From Chloroflexota bacterium (lineage in GTDB: Bacteria; Chloroflexota; Anaerolineae; UBA4142): 64,000 nt of DNA. The stretch lies in assembly GCA_023381515.1 (NCBI GenBank), contig JAMCQI010000030.1:50882-114881 (forward strand), written 5' to 3'. The notes under the pieces were generated by a model. The model did not search any database. It was not told the DNA's origin and worked only from the letters and a program-made list of their open reading frames with translations. A program made the position numbers and the translations under genes. Positions 51,304 through 59,243 of this stretch are shown in pieces; position 1 is the first letter of the stretch; every line of letters begins with the position of its first letter.

Positions 51304-53097
51304 ATGAAACGGACATCGCTGTCCCCGATCGCGTTCGTCCTCAGGCTAGCAGTCCTCTTAGCAATCCTCTCCACTCCCCTCTCCGTTTTCGCAGCCCAGA
51401 GCTCCCAATCACAGAGCCCGGTTACACCTTACGCCCCCCGAACATCTTCCTCCGTGGCCGTCGAATTCGTTCAAATCGCCAACTCGGCGAACATCCTTGG
51501 GGATTCGACCTACATCGACCATCCGCTGACGAATGGCAACCCTAACGCGCTCGTGTTCGTGACGCCGAACTGGAACCCGGGCGGAATCGGCAAAACCTAT
51601 GAAAACTATGCGATCGGCGTGTGGTACGATAAGAACGCTTCGAAATGGGCGATCTTTAACCAAGATAAATCGAATATGGCTACTGACGTGGCGTTCAACG
51701 TGCTGATTCCGCCTCCCGGTCCGAATGTATTTGTCCAGACGGCGAACGCGGGGAACTCGGCCGGAGACTATACGGATATTGACAATCCGCTCACCAACAA
51801 CAATCCGAACGCGATCCTTTTTGTGACGCCGAACTATAATCCGGGCGGAGGATTGCCGGGCGTCTACGATAACGTTCCGATTGGCGTCTGGTACAACGAT
51901 ACAACGAACAAGTGGTCCATCTTCAACCAAGACCGTACGGCCATTCCACTTGGCGCGGCGTTCAACGTTTTCGTTCCGTCCGCGGGTTCGAATGTATTCA
52001 TCCAGACGGCGAGCACCACGAATACCAATTTCGACTTTACGGATATTGACAATCCGCTGACGAACAACAACGCTTATCCTCTTCTCTTCGTCACGCCGAA
52101 CTGGAATCCGGGCGGCGCGCACTTGGGCGTCTACGACGACCAAAACATTGGCGTCTGGTATAACGCCTCGAGTAAAAAGATGTCGGTCTTTAACCAAGAC
52201 TACACCACCTCGATGCCGGTGGGGGCCGCATTTAACGTGCTCGTCGCTCCGCTGAACACCGCCGTGTTCGTCCAGACCGCGACTGCCGGGAACTCGGCCG
52301 GAGACTATACCGACATTGACAATCCCCTCTCGAACGGCAACCCCAACGCAGTCGTGATGGCGACGCCGGACTATAATCCGGGCGGGCGGCCCACGGGCGT
52401 CTACGACGACCACTCCATCGGCGTCTGGTACAACGATACAACGAACAAGTGGTCCATCTTCAACCAGGACCATACGGCCATTCCACTTGGCGCGGCGTTC
52501 AATGTACTAGTCTTTACGACGGACGCGGGAGAGTTTGTTCAAAAAGCGACGACTGCGAATATTGCTCACGACTGGACAGACATTTATTACCCGTTGACGA
52601 ATGGCAACCCTAACGCGCTCGTGTTCGTGACGCCGAACTGGAACCCGGGCGGAATCGGCAACACCTATGAAAACCATGCGATCGGCGTGTGGTACGATAA
52701 CTCTTCGAAATGGGCGATCTTTAACCAAGATAAATCGAATATGGCTCCTGACGTGGCGTTCAACGTGCTGATTCCGCCTCCCGGCGCAAATGTGTTTGTC
52801 CAGACGGCGAACGCGGGGAACTCCGCCGGAGATCATACGGATATTGACAATCCGCTCACCAACAACAATCCGCAAGCGATTTTTGTCGTGACGCCGAACT
52901 GGAACCCGGGCGGAATCGGCAACACCTATGAAAACCATGCGATCGGCGTGCGGTACAACACCGGTACGAACAAGTGGTCCATCTTTGACCAAGACCAAAC
53001 GGCGATTCCGCCTGGTGCCGCGTTCAATGTCTATGTCACGAGCAGTATATACCCTATTAGATATTATGGGCTTTGGCTTCCCCTCCTTGTCAGATAA
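51304..53097 (+). CDS. Secreted protein of six tandem beta-type repeats
   Basis: 597 residues. Signal peptide (SPIAFVLRLAVLLAILSTPL, cleavage near VFA-A), then six repeats of about 87 residues each with the pattern FVQTANxxNxxxDYTDIDNP, NPNALxFVTPNWNPGG, xAIGVWYNxxTNKWSIFNQD and AAFNVxV. They resemble the DUF7452 type repeat of secreted bacterial proteins; function unknown. Repeats 1 and 5 are almost identical at DNA level, pointing to recent duplication or conversion. The C-terminus ends in RYYGLWLPLLVR, similar to the hydrophobic LPLxxR tails I associate with secreted Chloroflexota proteins. Ribosome site agaaggca before the ATG. Confidence 0.85.
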   Translation: MKRTSLSPIAFVLRLAVLLAILSTPLSVFAAQSSQSQSPVTPYAPRTSSSVAVEFVQIANSANILGDSTYIDHPLTNGNPNALVFVTPNWNPGGIGKTYENYAIGVWYDKNASKWAIFNQDKSNMATDVAFNVLIPPPGPNVFVQTANAGNSAGDYTDIDNPLTNNNPNAILFVTPNYNPGGGLPGVYDNVPIGVWYNDTTNKWSIFNQDRTAIPLGAAFNVFVPSAGSNVFIQTASTTNTNFDFTDIDNPLTNNNAYPLLFVTPNWNPGGAHLGVYDDQNIGVWYNASSKKMSVFNQDYTTSMPVGAAFNVLVAPLNTAVFVQTATAGNSAGDYTDIDNPLSNGNPNAVVMATPDYNPGGRPTGVYDDHSIGVWYNDTTNKWSIFNQDHTAIPLGAAFNVLVFTTDAGEFVQKATTANIAHDWTDIYYPLTNGNPNALVFVTPNWNPGGIGNTYENHAIGVWYDNSSKWAIFNQDKSNMAPDVAFNVLIPPPGANVFVQTANAGNSAGDHTDIDNPLTNNNPQAIFVVTPNWNPGGIGNTYENHAIGVRYNTGTNKWSIFDQDQTAIPPGAAFNVYVTSSIYPIRYYGLWLPLLVR

Positions 53098-53120
53098 CGC
53101 GACGGCATTGCCCCCCAACA

Positions 53121-53156
53121 CAAGAGCTCCGGCTAGTGTCGGGGCTCTTGTCTTTC
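53121..53156 (+). terminator. Terminator of the six-repeat gene
   Basis: CAAGAGCTCCG (53121-53131) pairs with CGGGGCTCTTG (53140-53150), with one mismatch, followed by TCTTT. 24 bp after the stop codon. Confidence 0.8.
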
Positions 53157-53269
53157 CCCTACGCTTTCTCTTGCCCTGCGCTTTCTCTTGCACACTCTCC
53201 TCATCCCATGCGATTTCTGGCAGTTTCTCCAGCGCCTCACCCAAGCGTCCACCGCGTCCCGGGCATTGT

Positions 53270-53425
53270 AGGCTTGGATCGAGACGCGGATAAGGGGCGG
53301 AGTCGCAGACCCCGCGACCCCTTCGGGGATCTGCGGGAGAGCGAAGGGTCTCGTAGTGCGGCGCGAGATGCTGCGGGTGACTTGTTCCGACGCTCCGCTT
53401 CGCATGACAACTCGGGGGGACCTGG
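53270..53425. repeat. Intergenic repeat resembling the GTCATGCGAAGCGGAGCGTC type
   Basis: The minus strand contains TTGTCATGCGAAGCGGAGCG, followed by GCAGCATCTCGCGCCGC and CGAGACCCTTCGCTCTCCCG, then the short hairpin GATCCCCGAAGGGGTC. This recalls the dispersed GTCATGCTGAGCGAAGCGAAGCATCTCG repeats of many genomes, but is eroded. The region 53157-53526 has no gene besides the tRNA promoter. Confidence 0.5.
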
Positions 53426-53451
53426 CAACAGCCCCTGGGGCAACATTCCGT

Positions 53452-53480
53452 TTGACTAAAAGGTCTCTCTTTGCTATACT
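53452..53480 (+). promoter_or_regulatory. Promoter of the tRNA-Ser(UGA) gene
   Basis: -35 TTGACT (53452-53457), 17-bp spacer, -10 TATACT (53475-53480) with TGC just before it. The tRNA begins 46 bases later. Confidence 0.8.
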
Positions 53481-53526
53481 ATTAAAGCCGCGAGACGTGG
53501 GATTCCATGGGATCGCGCACACATGA

Positions 53527-53610
53527 GGAGGAGTGCCGGAGTGGACTAACGGCGCCGCCTTGAAAGCGGATGGGCGATGAGCCACGGAGGTTCGAATCCT
53601 TCCTCCTCCG
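53527..53610 (+). tRNA. tRNA-Ser (anticodon UGA)
   Basis: 84 nt, class II. Acceptor GGAGGAG pairs with CTCCTCC, discriminator G. Anticodon loop CTTGAAA gives UGA at 53561-53563. Long variable arm (gggcgatgagccac) and T-loop TTCGAAT confirm serine identity. CCA is not encoded. Confidence 0.95.
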
Positions 53611-53612
53611 CA

Positions 53613-53709
53613 GTCCAACTGCGGAATTCGCCTCGCAAGCGACGGAGTCTCCGCTTCACTGCGAGATTGCGGAACAAAGAGGTCGGCAATCCGCAATCCG
53701 CAAATGCTT
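53613..53709. repeat. Short GCAATCCGCAA simple repeat between tRNA genes
   Basis: CAATCCGCAATCCGCAA at 53690-53705 is a short direct repeat. The rest of the spacer between the two tRNA-Ser genes has a small hairpin GCGGAGACTCCG-like area. Another example of the simple-word repeats of this genome. Confidence 0.5.
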
Positions 53710-53802
53710 GGAGGGGTCGCATAGCCCGGTCTAGTGCGGTCGCCTGCTAAGTGACTACAGGGGGTTAAACCTCTGTCGCGGGTTCAAATCCCGCCCCCTC
53801 CG
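53710..53802 (+). tRNA. tRNA-Ser (anticodon GCU)
   Basis: 93 nt, class II. Acceptor GGAGGGG pairs with CCCCTCC, discriminator G. Anticodon stem GTCGC/GTGAC (one G-U) with loop CTGCTAA, anticodon GCU. Long variable arm caggggg...cctctg and T-arm GCGGGTTCAAATCCCGC. CCA is not encoded. Confidence 0.95.
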
Positions 53803-53812
53803 CTCTTTTAAA

Positions 53813-54010
53813 CGATGAAGGCAGACGGTAGAAGGCGGAAGGATGAAGGATGAGTCGCCGTCCTTGGAACTCAACGGGACTTGGCCGGCGCGAAAGCGAA
53901 ACTGCCTTTGGTCTTGATTCATCCTTCCGACTTCATCCCTCTGACTTTACTTCATCCTTCATCCCCGCTGAGGGTCGCGGGGTCTGCGACCTTCCGCCTT
54001 CTGCCTTTAC
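53813..54010. repeat. Simple-sequence intergenic repeat, ATCCTTCATCC family, copy 3
   Basis: Alternating GGAAGGATGAAGGATGA and TTCATCCTTCATCC words, again with a CTTTGGTCTTGATTCATCC core, plus a small hairpin CGCTGAGGGTCGCGGGGT. It fills the spacer between tRNA-Ser(GCU) and tRNA-Arg. Shares words with copies at 4958 and 42690. Confidence 0.8.
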
Positions 54011-54015
54011 ATGCT

Positions 54016-54089
54016 CTCCCCGTAGCGCAATTGGATAGCGCGCAGCCCTGCGGAGGCTGAGGTTGCGAGTTCGAGCCTCGCCGGGGAGG
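54016..54089 (+). tRNA. tRNA-Arg (anticodon GCG)
   Basis: 74 nt with complete cloverleaf: acceptor CTCCCCG/CGGGGAG, D-stem GCGC/GCGC with loop AATTGGATA (A20, an Arg identity base), anticodon stem CAGCC/GGCTG with loop CTGCGGA, T-arm GCGAG-TTCGAGC-CTCGC, discriminator G. Anticodon is GCG at 54050-54052. Most bacteria read CGN codons with an ACG tRNA edited to ICG, so GCG is unusual. Confidence 0.93.
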
Positions 54090-54171
54090 CTGGTCCGGGA
54101 CGCTGAGGAGTAATGGCGTCCTTTCTGAGTGGCGTCGAGTCGCCGAGGGTAAACAACACCCGGGGGTGGAA

Positions 54172-54188
54172 TTCACCCGCCGGGTGAA
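54172..54188. promoter_or_regulatory. Palindrome TTCACCC-GCC-GGGTGAA upstream of the Trx-CcdA gene
   Basis: Perfect 7+3+7 inverted repeat about 52 bases before the start codon, inside a C/G-rich tract with related words (acccgggggtgg, ctacccgcag). A potential operator. A -10-like TATACC at 54231-54236 sits almost on the ATG, so the mRNA may be leaderless; no ribosome site is visible. Confidence 0.45.
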
Positions 54189-54239
54189 ATCTACCCGCAG
54201 TGACTAGGCGCCTATTCTTTTTTCGGCGACTATACCATA

Positions 54240-55841
54240 ATGCGTCTTCGTGTCCTGTTCGGCCTGATATTCAGCCTGGCACTTGTCTTGGCTTTTGGTA
54301 GCTCCGCCTCGGCAGCCGGCTCGACCTCACCTTTGCGTAATGCCCCATCCGCCTCTCTACAGACATCCTCGGTTCGCATTCTGTATTTCTACTCACAAGA
54401 CTGCCCGCACTGCCAAGCCGTACAGGACCAAATCCTCACACCGCTCGAGACGCGCTACGGCAGCCAAATCGAAATCCGCAAACTGGAAATCAGTGTCCCG
54501 GCGAATTACGAATTATTGATCCGCGCGGAGGAGAAGCTGGCCGTGCGCCCCGAACAGCGCGGCATCCCGACCCTCGTTATCGACAATCAGGCTCTCATCG
54601 GACAAGACGCCATCCGGGACCAGCTGCCCGCGCTCGTCGAGCACGGATTGGCGCAGGGGGGAATCGATTGGCCGGACCTCCCCGGGCTCGCCGCCACCCT
54701 TGAGAACGGACCGGGCAGTGCGAGCACGCCCGGCTCTCCCGGATGCCAGCAAACCCAAGCGGTCACCTGTTCCTCCGCCGCGCCCATCTGGGTGGCGTAT
54801 TTCTACCAGACCGGCTGCCAAAAATGCAGCCGCGCGGAAGCGGACCTCGCGTATGTGCGCACCCGCTATTCCCAGATCGTGGTCGATCCATTCAACGTCT
54901 ATGACCAACCGCAGTTGGGGCAGTGGCTCGCGGAACGCTCGGGCCGTAAGGATTTCCACACCCCGGCGGTCTTTATCGGGAACGACGTGCTCATCGGCGA
55001 AACGGAGATCACGCCGCAGAATATCGAGGCGCTCGCCGTCAAATACAGTGCGAGCGGCGCGGCACGCGTCTGGAACGGCTTCGATCCGGCGAACGGGCAG
55101 GGCGGGATGCTCGCACAATTTCGCGCGCTCGGTCCATTGACCGTGGTCTTTGCCGGACTCGTCGACGGACTCAACCCCTGCGCCTTTGCCACCCTCATCT
55201 TTCTCGTCTCCTACCTCACGTTTAGCGGCCGCCACGGGCGCGATGTGATCGCCGTCGGCGGCGCGTTCACCCTCGGCGTCTTTCTCGCGTATCTCGGCGT
55301 GGGGCTGGGAATGTACAAGGTGCTGGATTTGATGGGGGGCTGGCTCACCATGGTGGGCCGCTGGATTTATGCGCTCACGGCCGTCCTCTGTGCGGTCCTT
55401 GCCGTCATCAGCTTTAGGGATTGGCTCAAGGCCCGCCGGGGCAAGATTGAAGACATGTCGCTGCGCCTCCCCTCCCCGCTGCGCAAGCGGGTCAACGCGC
55501 TCGTCCGTTCAGGTCAGCAAATGCAGGCGTTTGTCGCCGGCGCTTTCCTGACGGGCGCGGCCGTGTCCCTGGTCGAATTGGCCTGCACGGGGCAGATCTA
55601 TCTTCCGACGATCATCTTCGTCGCGAGTATTCCGGAGCTGCGCCTCCAAGCGGTGAGCTATCTCGTCTTGTACAACCTCGTTTTCATACTGCCGCTCATC
55701 GTCGTCTTTATCCTCGCCTACTATGGCACGACCTCGCACCAACTCGGCCGCTTTCTAGAACAGAACACGGCGCGCGTCAAGCTCGGCACCGTGTTTCTCT
55801 TCGCCGCACTCGCCACCTGGCTGGGCATCTCGCTGCTGTAG
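54240..55841 (+). CDS. Thioredoxin-thioredoxin-CcdA fusion (DsbD-like membrane reductase)
   Basis: 533 residues. Signal peptide (LRVLFGLIFSLALVLAFGSS), first thioredoxin-like domain with RILYFYSQDCPHCQAVQDQI (CPHC), second with VAYFYQTGCQKCSRAEADLA (CQKC), then a CcdA/DsbD-type six-helix membrane domain starting at about residue 295 with GLVDGLNPCAFATLIFLVSY and SLVELACTGQIYLPTIIFVA (the two membrane Cys). It would carry electrons from cytoplasmic thioredoxin across the membrane to extracytoplasmic thiols. Usual DsbD has one N- and one C-terminal periplasmic domain; here both precede the membrane part. Single gene. Confidence 0.92.
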   Translation: MRLRVLFGLIFSLALVLAFGSSASAAGSTSPLRNAPSASLQTSSVRILYFYSQDCPHCQAVQDQILTPLETRYGSQIEIRKLEISVPANYELLIRAEEKLAVRPEQRGIPTLVIDNQALIGQDAIRDQLPALVEHGLAQGGIDWPDLPGLAATLENGPGSASTPGSPGCQQTQAVTCSSAAPIWVAYFYQTGCQKCSRAEADLAYVRTRYSQIVVDPFNVYDQPQLGQWLAERSGRKDFHTPAVFIGNDVLIGETEITPQNIEALAVKYSASGAARVWNGFDPANGQGGMLAQFRALGPLTVVFAGLVDGLNPCAFATLIFLVSYLTFSGRHGRDVIAVGGAFTLGVFLAYLGVGLGMYKVLDLMGGWLTMVGRWIYALTAVLCAVLAVISFRDWLKARRGKIEDMSLRLPSPLRKRVNALVRSGQQMQAFVAGAFLTGAAVSLVELACTGQIYLPTIIFVASIPELRLQAVSYLVLYNLVFILPLIVVFILAYYGTTSHQLGRFLEQNTARVKLGTVFLFAALATWLGISLL

Positions 55842-55956
55842 CTGTCGCTTAAGAAATCTCTGCTTTTCCCCCATCACCCCTTGTCCCCTCTTCCCCGTGG
55901 CAAGAGGGGGATCGAGGCCGAAGAATCTTCCGCTTTAGTGAGACTCCGCTAGACTT

Positions 55957-56052
55957 TCACCGAAACAGCGCGAACCAACGCCACGCGCTCGGCAGTGCGA
56001 AGAGTCCTTTGAGGACCAAAAGATATTCGTCGTGATTTCCCGCCAGCTTCAT
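55957..56052 (-). CDS. Small ORF, 31 residues, coupled to the phosphodiester glycosidase gene
   Basis: Begins with ATG that overlaps the stop of the upstream gene as ATGA and encodes MKLAGNHDEYLLVLKGLFAL followed by PSAWRWFALFR. The sequence has a mild amphipathic character ending in an aromatic/Arg-rich tail. No family. The overlap is the main support, as this is the common coupling style of this genome. It may be a fortuitous frame. Confidence 0.4.
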   Translation of the reverse strand: MKLAGNHDEYLLVLKGLFALPSAWRWFALFR

Positions 56053-57215
56053 TTGACGACCGTTACATAGAAGAAATCTTTCGCCGATGGTCGCGACACG
56101 TAAATCCCGGGTTGGTAAACCATCGCGTCCAGCAGCACCCGTTCCGTCCATTTGCCCGCGAGGGGCGCGTATATCAGAAACCGTTCGAACGACCAGTTGA
56201 CATCCAACTCTGCTACGTCACTTGCGCCCGCGGCGACGAGCGACTGCGCGAGCGTTTGCGCGGTGAGCGCTTCGCCCGCCGCGTAATACAGCGTGCGTCC
56301 ATCCGCGCTGATGCCGAGCGCGGAACGCCAGATCGCCACCTTGCCGCTGATGCTCTTGCCCCAGGAAAAGATTTGTTCCTTCTGCAAATCAGGATTGGCT
56401 TGACCCTTCATCACCAAGTACGGGGGCGTTTGCCGGAACGATTGCATCAGCGGGAGCGTATTGGAAATGATGGACCAGGGCGCGATCCGCACCGTGCCAT
56501 CGCGATAGAGCGCAATCGTATCCGAATCTCGTTTCGGCGCGAGGATCATCTGCCCATTGACCATCATCCCGTGATTACCGTGGATCGCTTTGAATCCCCC
56601 GTTGAATGTCGCGACGAGTCCCGATCGCTCGGAGGTGGGAATCAACCCAGGCCGTGACACGCGCACGGGCGATTCCGGCTCGCTGGTTCCGGCGACGACG
56701 TGCAGACGTAGACGCGTCGCGTCCATCGCCACAACCGCCACTTGAGCATAAGCACGCGCCCGGTCCGGATGCAACAATGTTTTGTACATCAACGGCGCGG
56801 CGCCCGGATCGAAACTATTGGGAATAGGCGTCCAAATGCCGTCGCCTGCCGTTGCCTCATTAGGGGCGGGCGATGTGCCTTGGCGCGGCGCCGCCTCTTC
56901 GGGTCGGAGGGCAAAGTTGGGTTGGATTGGCACCGGCGCGTTTCCTCGGTTGCTTGAGGGGATCACGACGGCAGCCGCAGGGGACGCACTGCCGAGTAGA
57001 TTGTGCGAGGCGAGCACCTGCTGAACCGAATCCATGGCGGAGTAAAACACATCTTCGGCAAAGGCGATCGGTTCGGGACCCACCACATTGCGCACACCAT
57101 CCACTATCTGACCGACCGCGCTGGGTGGCAAGGCGACCCAGCCCCACAATCCCAGGAGCACCAATCCCAACGCCAATTCGATCTTGATAATCCTGACCAC
57201 ACGCCTCTGCGCCAT
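56049..57215 (-). CDS. Phosphodiester glycosidase (NAGPA-domain) exported protein
   Basis: 388 residues. An N-terminal signal anchor (IIKIELALGLVLLGLWGWVA) is followed by a linker of about 130 residues and a NAGPA domain: QVAVVAMDATRLRLHVVAGT, LVATFNGGFKAIHGNHGMMV, ALYRDGTVRIAPW and GASDVAELDVNWSFERFL. NAGPA-type phosphodiester glycosidases remove sugars linked through phosphodiesters; bacterial members are poorly known. ATG 57215 is preferred, with gggagc before it; a longer frame starts at 57233 with no ribosome site. It follows the PepSY gene by 56 bp. Confidence 0.85.
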   Translation of the reverse strand: MAQRRVVRIIKIELALGLVLLGLWGWVALPPSAVGQIVDGVRNVVGPEPIAFAEDVFYSAMDSVQQVLASHNLLGSASPAAAVVIPSSNRGNAPVPIQPNFALRPEEAAPRQGTSPAPNEATAGDGIWTPIPNSFDPGAAPLMYKTLLHPDRARAYAQVAVVAMDATRLRLHVVAGTSEPESPVRVSRPGLIPTSERSGLVATFNGGFKAIHGNHGMMVNGQMILAPKRDSDTIALYRDGTVRIAPWSIISNTLPLMQSFRQTPPYLVMKGQANPDLQKEQIFSWGKSISGKVAIWRSALGISADGRTLYYAAGEALTAQTLAQSLVAAGASDVAELDVNWSFERFLIYAPLAGKWTERVLLDAMVYQPGIYVSRPSAKDFFYVTVVK

Positions 57216-57271
57216 CGTAATGCTCCCGCACAATGAGGGGGCGGGAATTTCCTGCCCCCGTGCCTCGCGTA

Positions 57272-57688
57272 CTAGTTGCCTGCTTCGACGCCCTCGGGCG
57301 GTGCGATGGACGCTTCGGTGGTCGTGCCGTCTTCGGGTCCTGCGAATTCGGTGTGCAACACCACGCCGTTTCCCGCATCGACCTTAACGTCGGCGCCGCT
57401 GCTCAATTGGACGCCGTAAACGACACAACCGTTCTCATCGTCCTGTCCAACGCTCGTCGCCGTGGTGCCAGGGTTCGCCGCAAGCGCGGCGGCTTGCGCT
57501 TGTTCCGCCGTGATGGTTGGCGCCCAGCCTGATTGGACACTACACGTGTAGGTCGGAGTCTGGTCGTTCGGACCCCGGTCTTGTGTTGAGCCGGGCGTCG
57601 GTCCTTGCGCGTAGGCGTGACCCACCCCGCTCAAGGCGGCGAAGGCAAACATCGACACCGCGCCAAGGGTCAGCAATCTCCGTTTCAT
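57272..57688 (-). CDS. Secreted PepSY-domain protein
   Basis: 138 residues. Signal peptide (LLTLGAVSMFAFAALSGVGH, cleavage near AYA-Q), then a PepSY domain with ITAEQAQAAALAANPGTTAT and ENGCVVYGVQLSSGADVKVD, AGNGVVLH. PepSY proteins act as peptidase inhibitors or ligand-binding sensors at the cell surface and often sit beside two-component systems, as here. It is 127 bp downstream of the sensor kinase gene. A helper or target of that kinase is plausible, not shown. Confidence 0.85.
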   Translation of the reverse strand: MKRRLLTLGAVSMFAFAALSGVGHAYAQGPTPGSTQDRGPNDQTPTYTCSVQSGWAPTITAEQAQAAALAANPGTTATSVGQDDENGCVVYGVQLSSGADVKVDAGNGVVLHTEFAGPEDGTTTEASIAPPEGVEAGN

Positions 57689-57815
57689 CCAAACCTCCTG
57701 TTCTTGATTCGATCAGTATCGGTGTGCGAATCTGCCCTCAGCATAAACCACGCAGATTAAAACAAAGGCATCGTGGAAATTACAGTTTCTTGACATACAA
57801 CAACACCCTGGTCCA

Positions 57816-59243
57816 TCATCCTCCTGACCTCACGGGTTTCACTGACCTATCCGGATTCTGGGTTTCCATCCGAATCACGAACGTCGTCCCTTGGCCCAGA
57901 ACGCTCTGCGCTTGGATCGTACCGTTCTGCGCCGTAACGAGCGCGTGCGCGATGGCGAGACCCAGCCCCGCGCCATCGTTCGCCGAATGCGCTTCGTCCG
58001 CGCGATAAAAGCGTTCAAAGATGTGCGGCAAATGTTCGGGGGCGACGCCCGCGCCCGTATCGGAAACTGTCAGCACCGCCTGATCACATTCCCGCGCCGC
58101 CGCCAACGTGACCGTCCCGCCGGCCGGCGTAAATTTCAAAGCGTTCCCCACCAAATTGAACAACACTTGGAGCAATTTATCTTCTTCCGCCCACAACGTC
58201 AACTTGGCGTCTGCCCTTTCGACTAGCGCGATACCGCGTTCCTCCGCCAGCGGGCGCATCTCGTCGACGACCGCTTGAAGCAAACCCGTCGCGTTCACCG
58301 AATCACATTGGACCGGAAGTTTGCTCGCGTCCGCGCGCGCCAGCACGAGCAGCTCGTTCGCCATCTGCGTCAAGCGGTCCACGTCTCCGCCCAGTTCCCT
58401 GAGCACACACGCATATTCCTTTTCCGACCGCGGGCGATTGAGCGCCACATCGATGTTGCCCCGCATCACGGTCAACGGCGTGCGCAGCTCGTGCGACGCA
58501 TCGGCGGTGAATTGGCGCTCGCGTTGAAACGCCTCGTCCAGCCCCGCCAGCATCGCGTCGAATGTGCGCGCGAGCCGGCCCACTTCGTCGTCGGGCAAAT
58601 CCAGATTAAGGCGCTGGCTCAAATCCTCCGCGCCGATGCGTCGCGCCGCCCGCGTGATGCGATCCATCGGCGCGAGCGCGCGCCCCGCGAACCAGAACCC
58701 GCCGAACGACGCAAGGCCCAGCGTCCCCGGGACGAAAAGCCCCAACAACAGTAGTAATCGCTCCAGTGTGCTCGTCACCTCGATGAGCGACTGCGCCACC
58801 TGAAGGACGCCGTACCATTGATTGTTCTCGCGGATGGGACGCGAATAAATACGATACGCGATTCCATGAGAGGTCACCGTTTCATACACCGATTGCCCGT
58901 GGCGTGCGGCGCTCAACACATTCGGCGACACGGGCAGGGCGGCAAATCGTACGCTCGTATCCACGAGCTGACCCTGTGCATCCACCAAGCGCACGAGATA
59001 CCCGCGGTCGCGCACCCCCGCCACATCGGAGGGATCGCCTTCGTTGTTTTGAAAACTCAGTCGCCCTTGATCCAAGTTGATCGCACCGCTGGCCTGCTCG
59101 GCATTCACAGCCAAGTTGTCGTCTACTTGTTGAGCGAGCGACCGCGCGAGCGTGAAATACAAAACACTACTGAACAATATCAGGATCAATGCGAGGAGCG
59201 CGACATAACCCAGCGTCAAGCGCGCCCGAATGGTTCTAAACAC
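57816..59243 (-). CDS. Membrane sensor histidine kinase
   Basis: About 475 residues. TM helix 1 near the start (RLTLGYVALLALILILFSSV), an extracellular segment of about 140 residues, TM helix 2 (LLLLLGLFVPGTLGLASFGG), HAMP (RALAPMDRITRAARRIGAED), HisKA FTADASHELRTPLTVMRGNI (phospho-His), and HATPase with LFNLVGNALKFTPAGGTVTL, VSDTGAGVAPEHLPHIFERF and DGAGLGLAIAHALV. GTG 59243 has gagg before it and overlaps the response regulator stop by 8 bp; a TTG at 59267 is an alternative. Pairs with the upstream response regulator. Confidence 0.95.
   Translation of the reverse strand: MFRTIRARLTLGYVALLALILILFSSVLYFTLARSLAQQVDDNLAVNAEQASGAINLDQGRLSFQNNEGDPSDVAGVRDRGYLVRLVDAQGQLVDTSVRFAALPVSPNVLSAARHGQSVYETVTSHGIAYRIYSRPIRENNQWYGVLQVAQSLIEVTSTLERLLLLLGLFVPGTLGLASFGGFWFAGRALAPMDRITRAARRIGAEDLSQRLNLDLPDDEVGRLARTFDAMLAGLDEAFQRERQFTADASHELRTPLTVMRGNIDVALNRPRSEKEYACVLRELGGDVDRLTQMANELLVLARADASKLPVQCDSVNATGLLQAVVDEMRPLAEERGIALVERADAKLTLWAEEDKLLQVLFNLVGNALKFTPAGGTVTLAAARECDQAVLTVSDTGAGVAPEHLPHIFERFYRADEAHSANDGAGLGLAIAHALVTAQNGTIQAQSVLGQGTTFVIRMETQNPDRSVKPVRSGG

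Noticed and set aside
51304..53097. CRISPR-like array or tandem satellite
   Set aside because: Units of about 260 bp are in-frame protein repeats with a signal peptide; no short palindromic repeats with unique spacers.
51409..53244. Long minus-strand frames opposite the six-repeat protein
   Set aside because: They repeat because the sense gene repeats; Arg/Val-rich composition is typical of antisense shadows.
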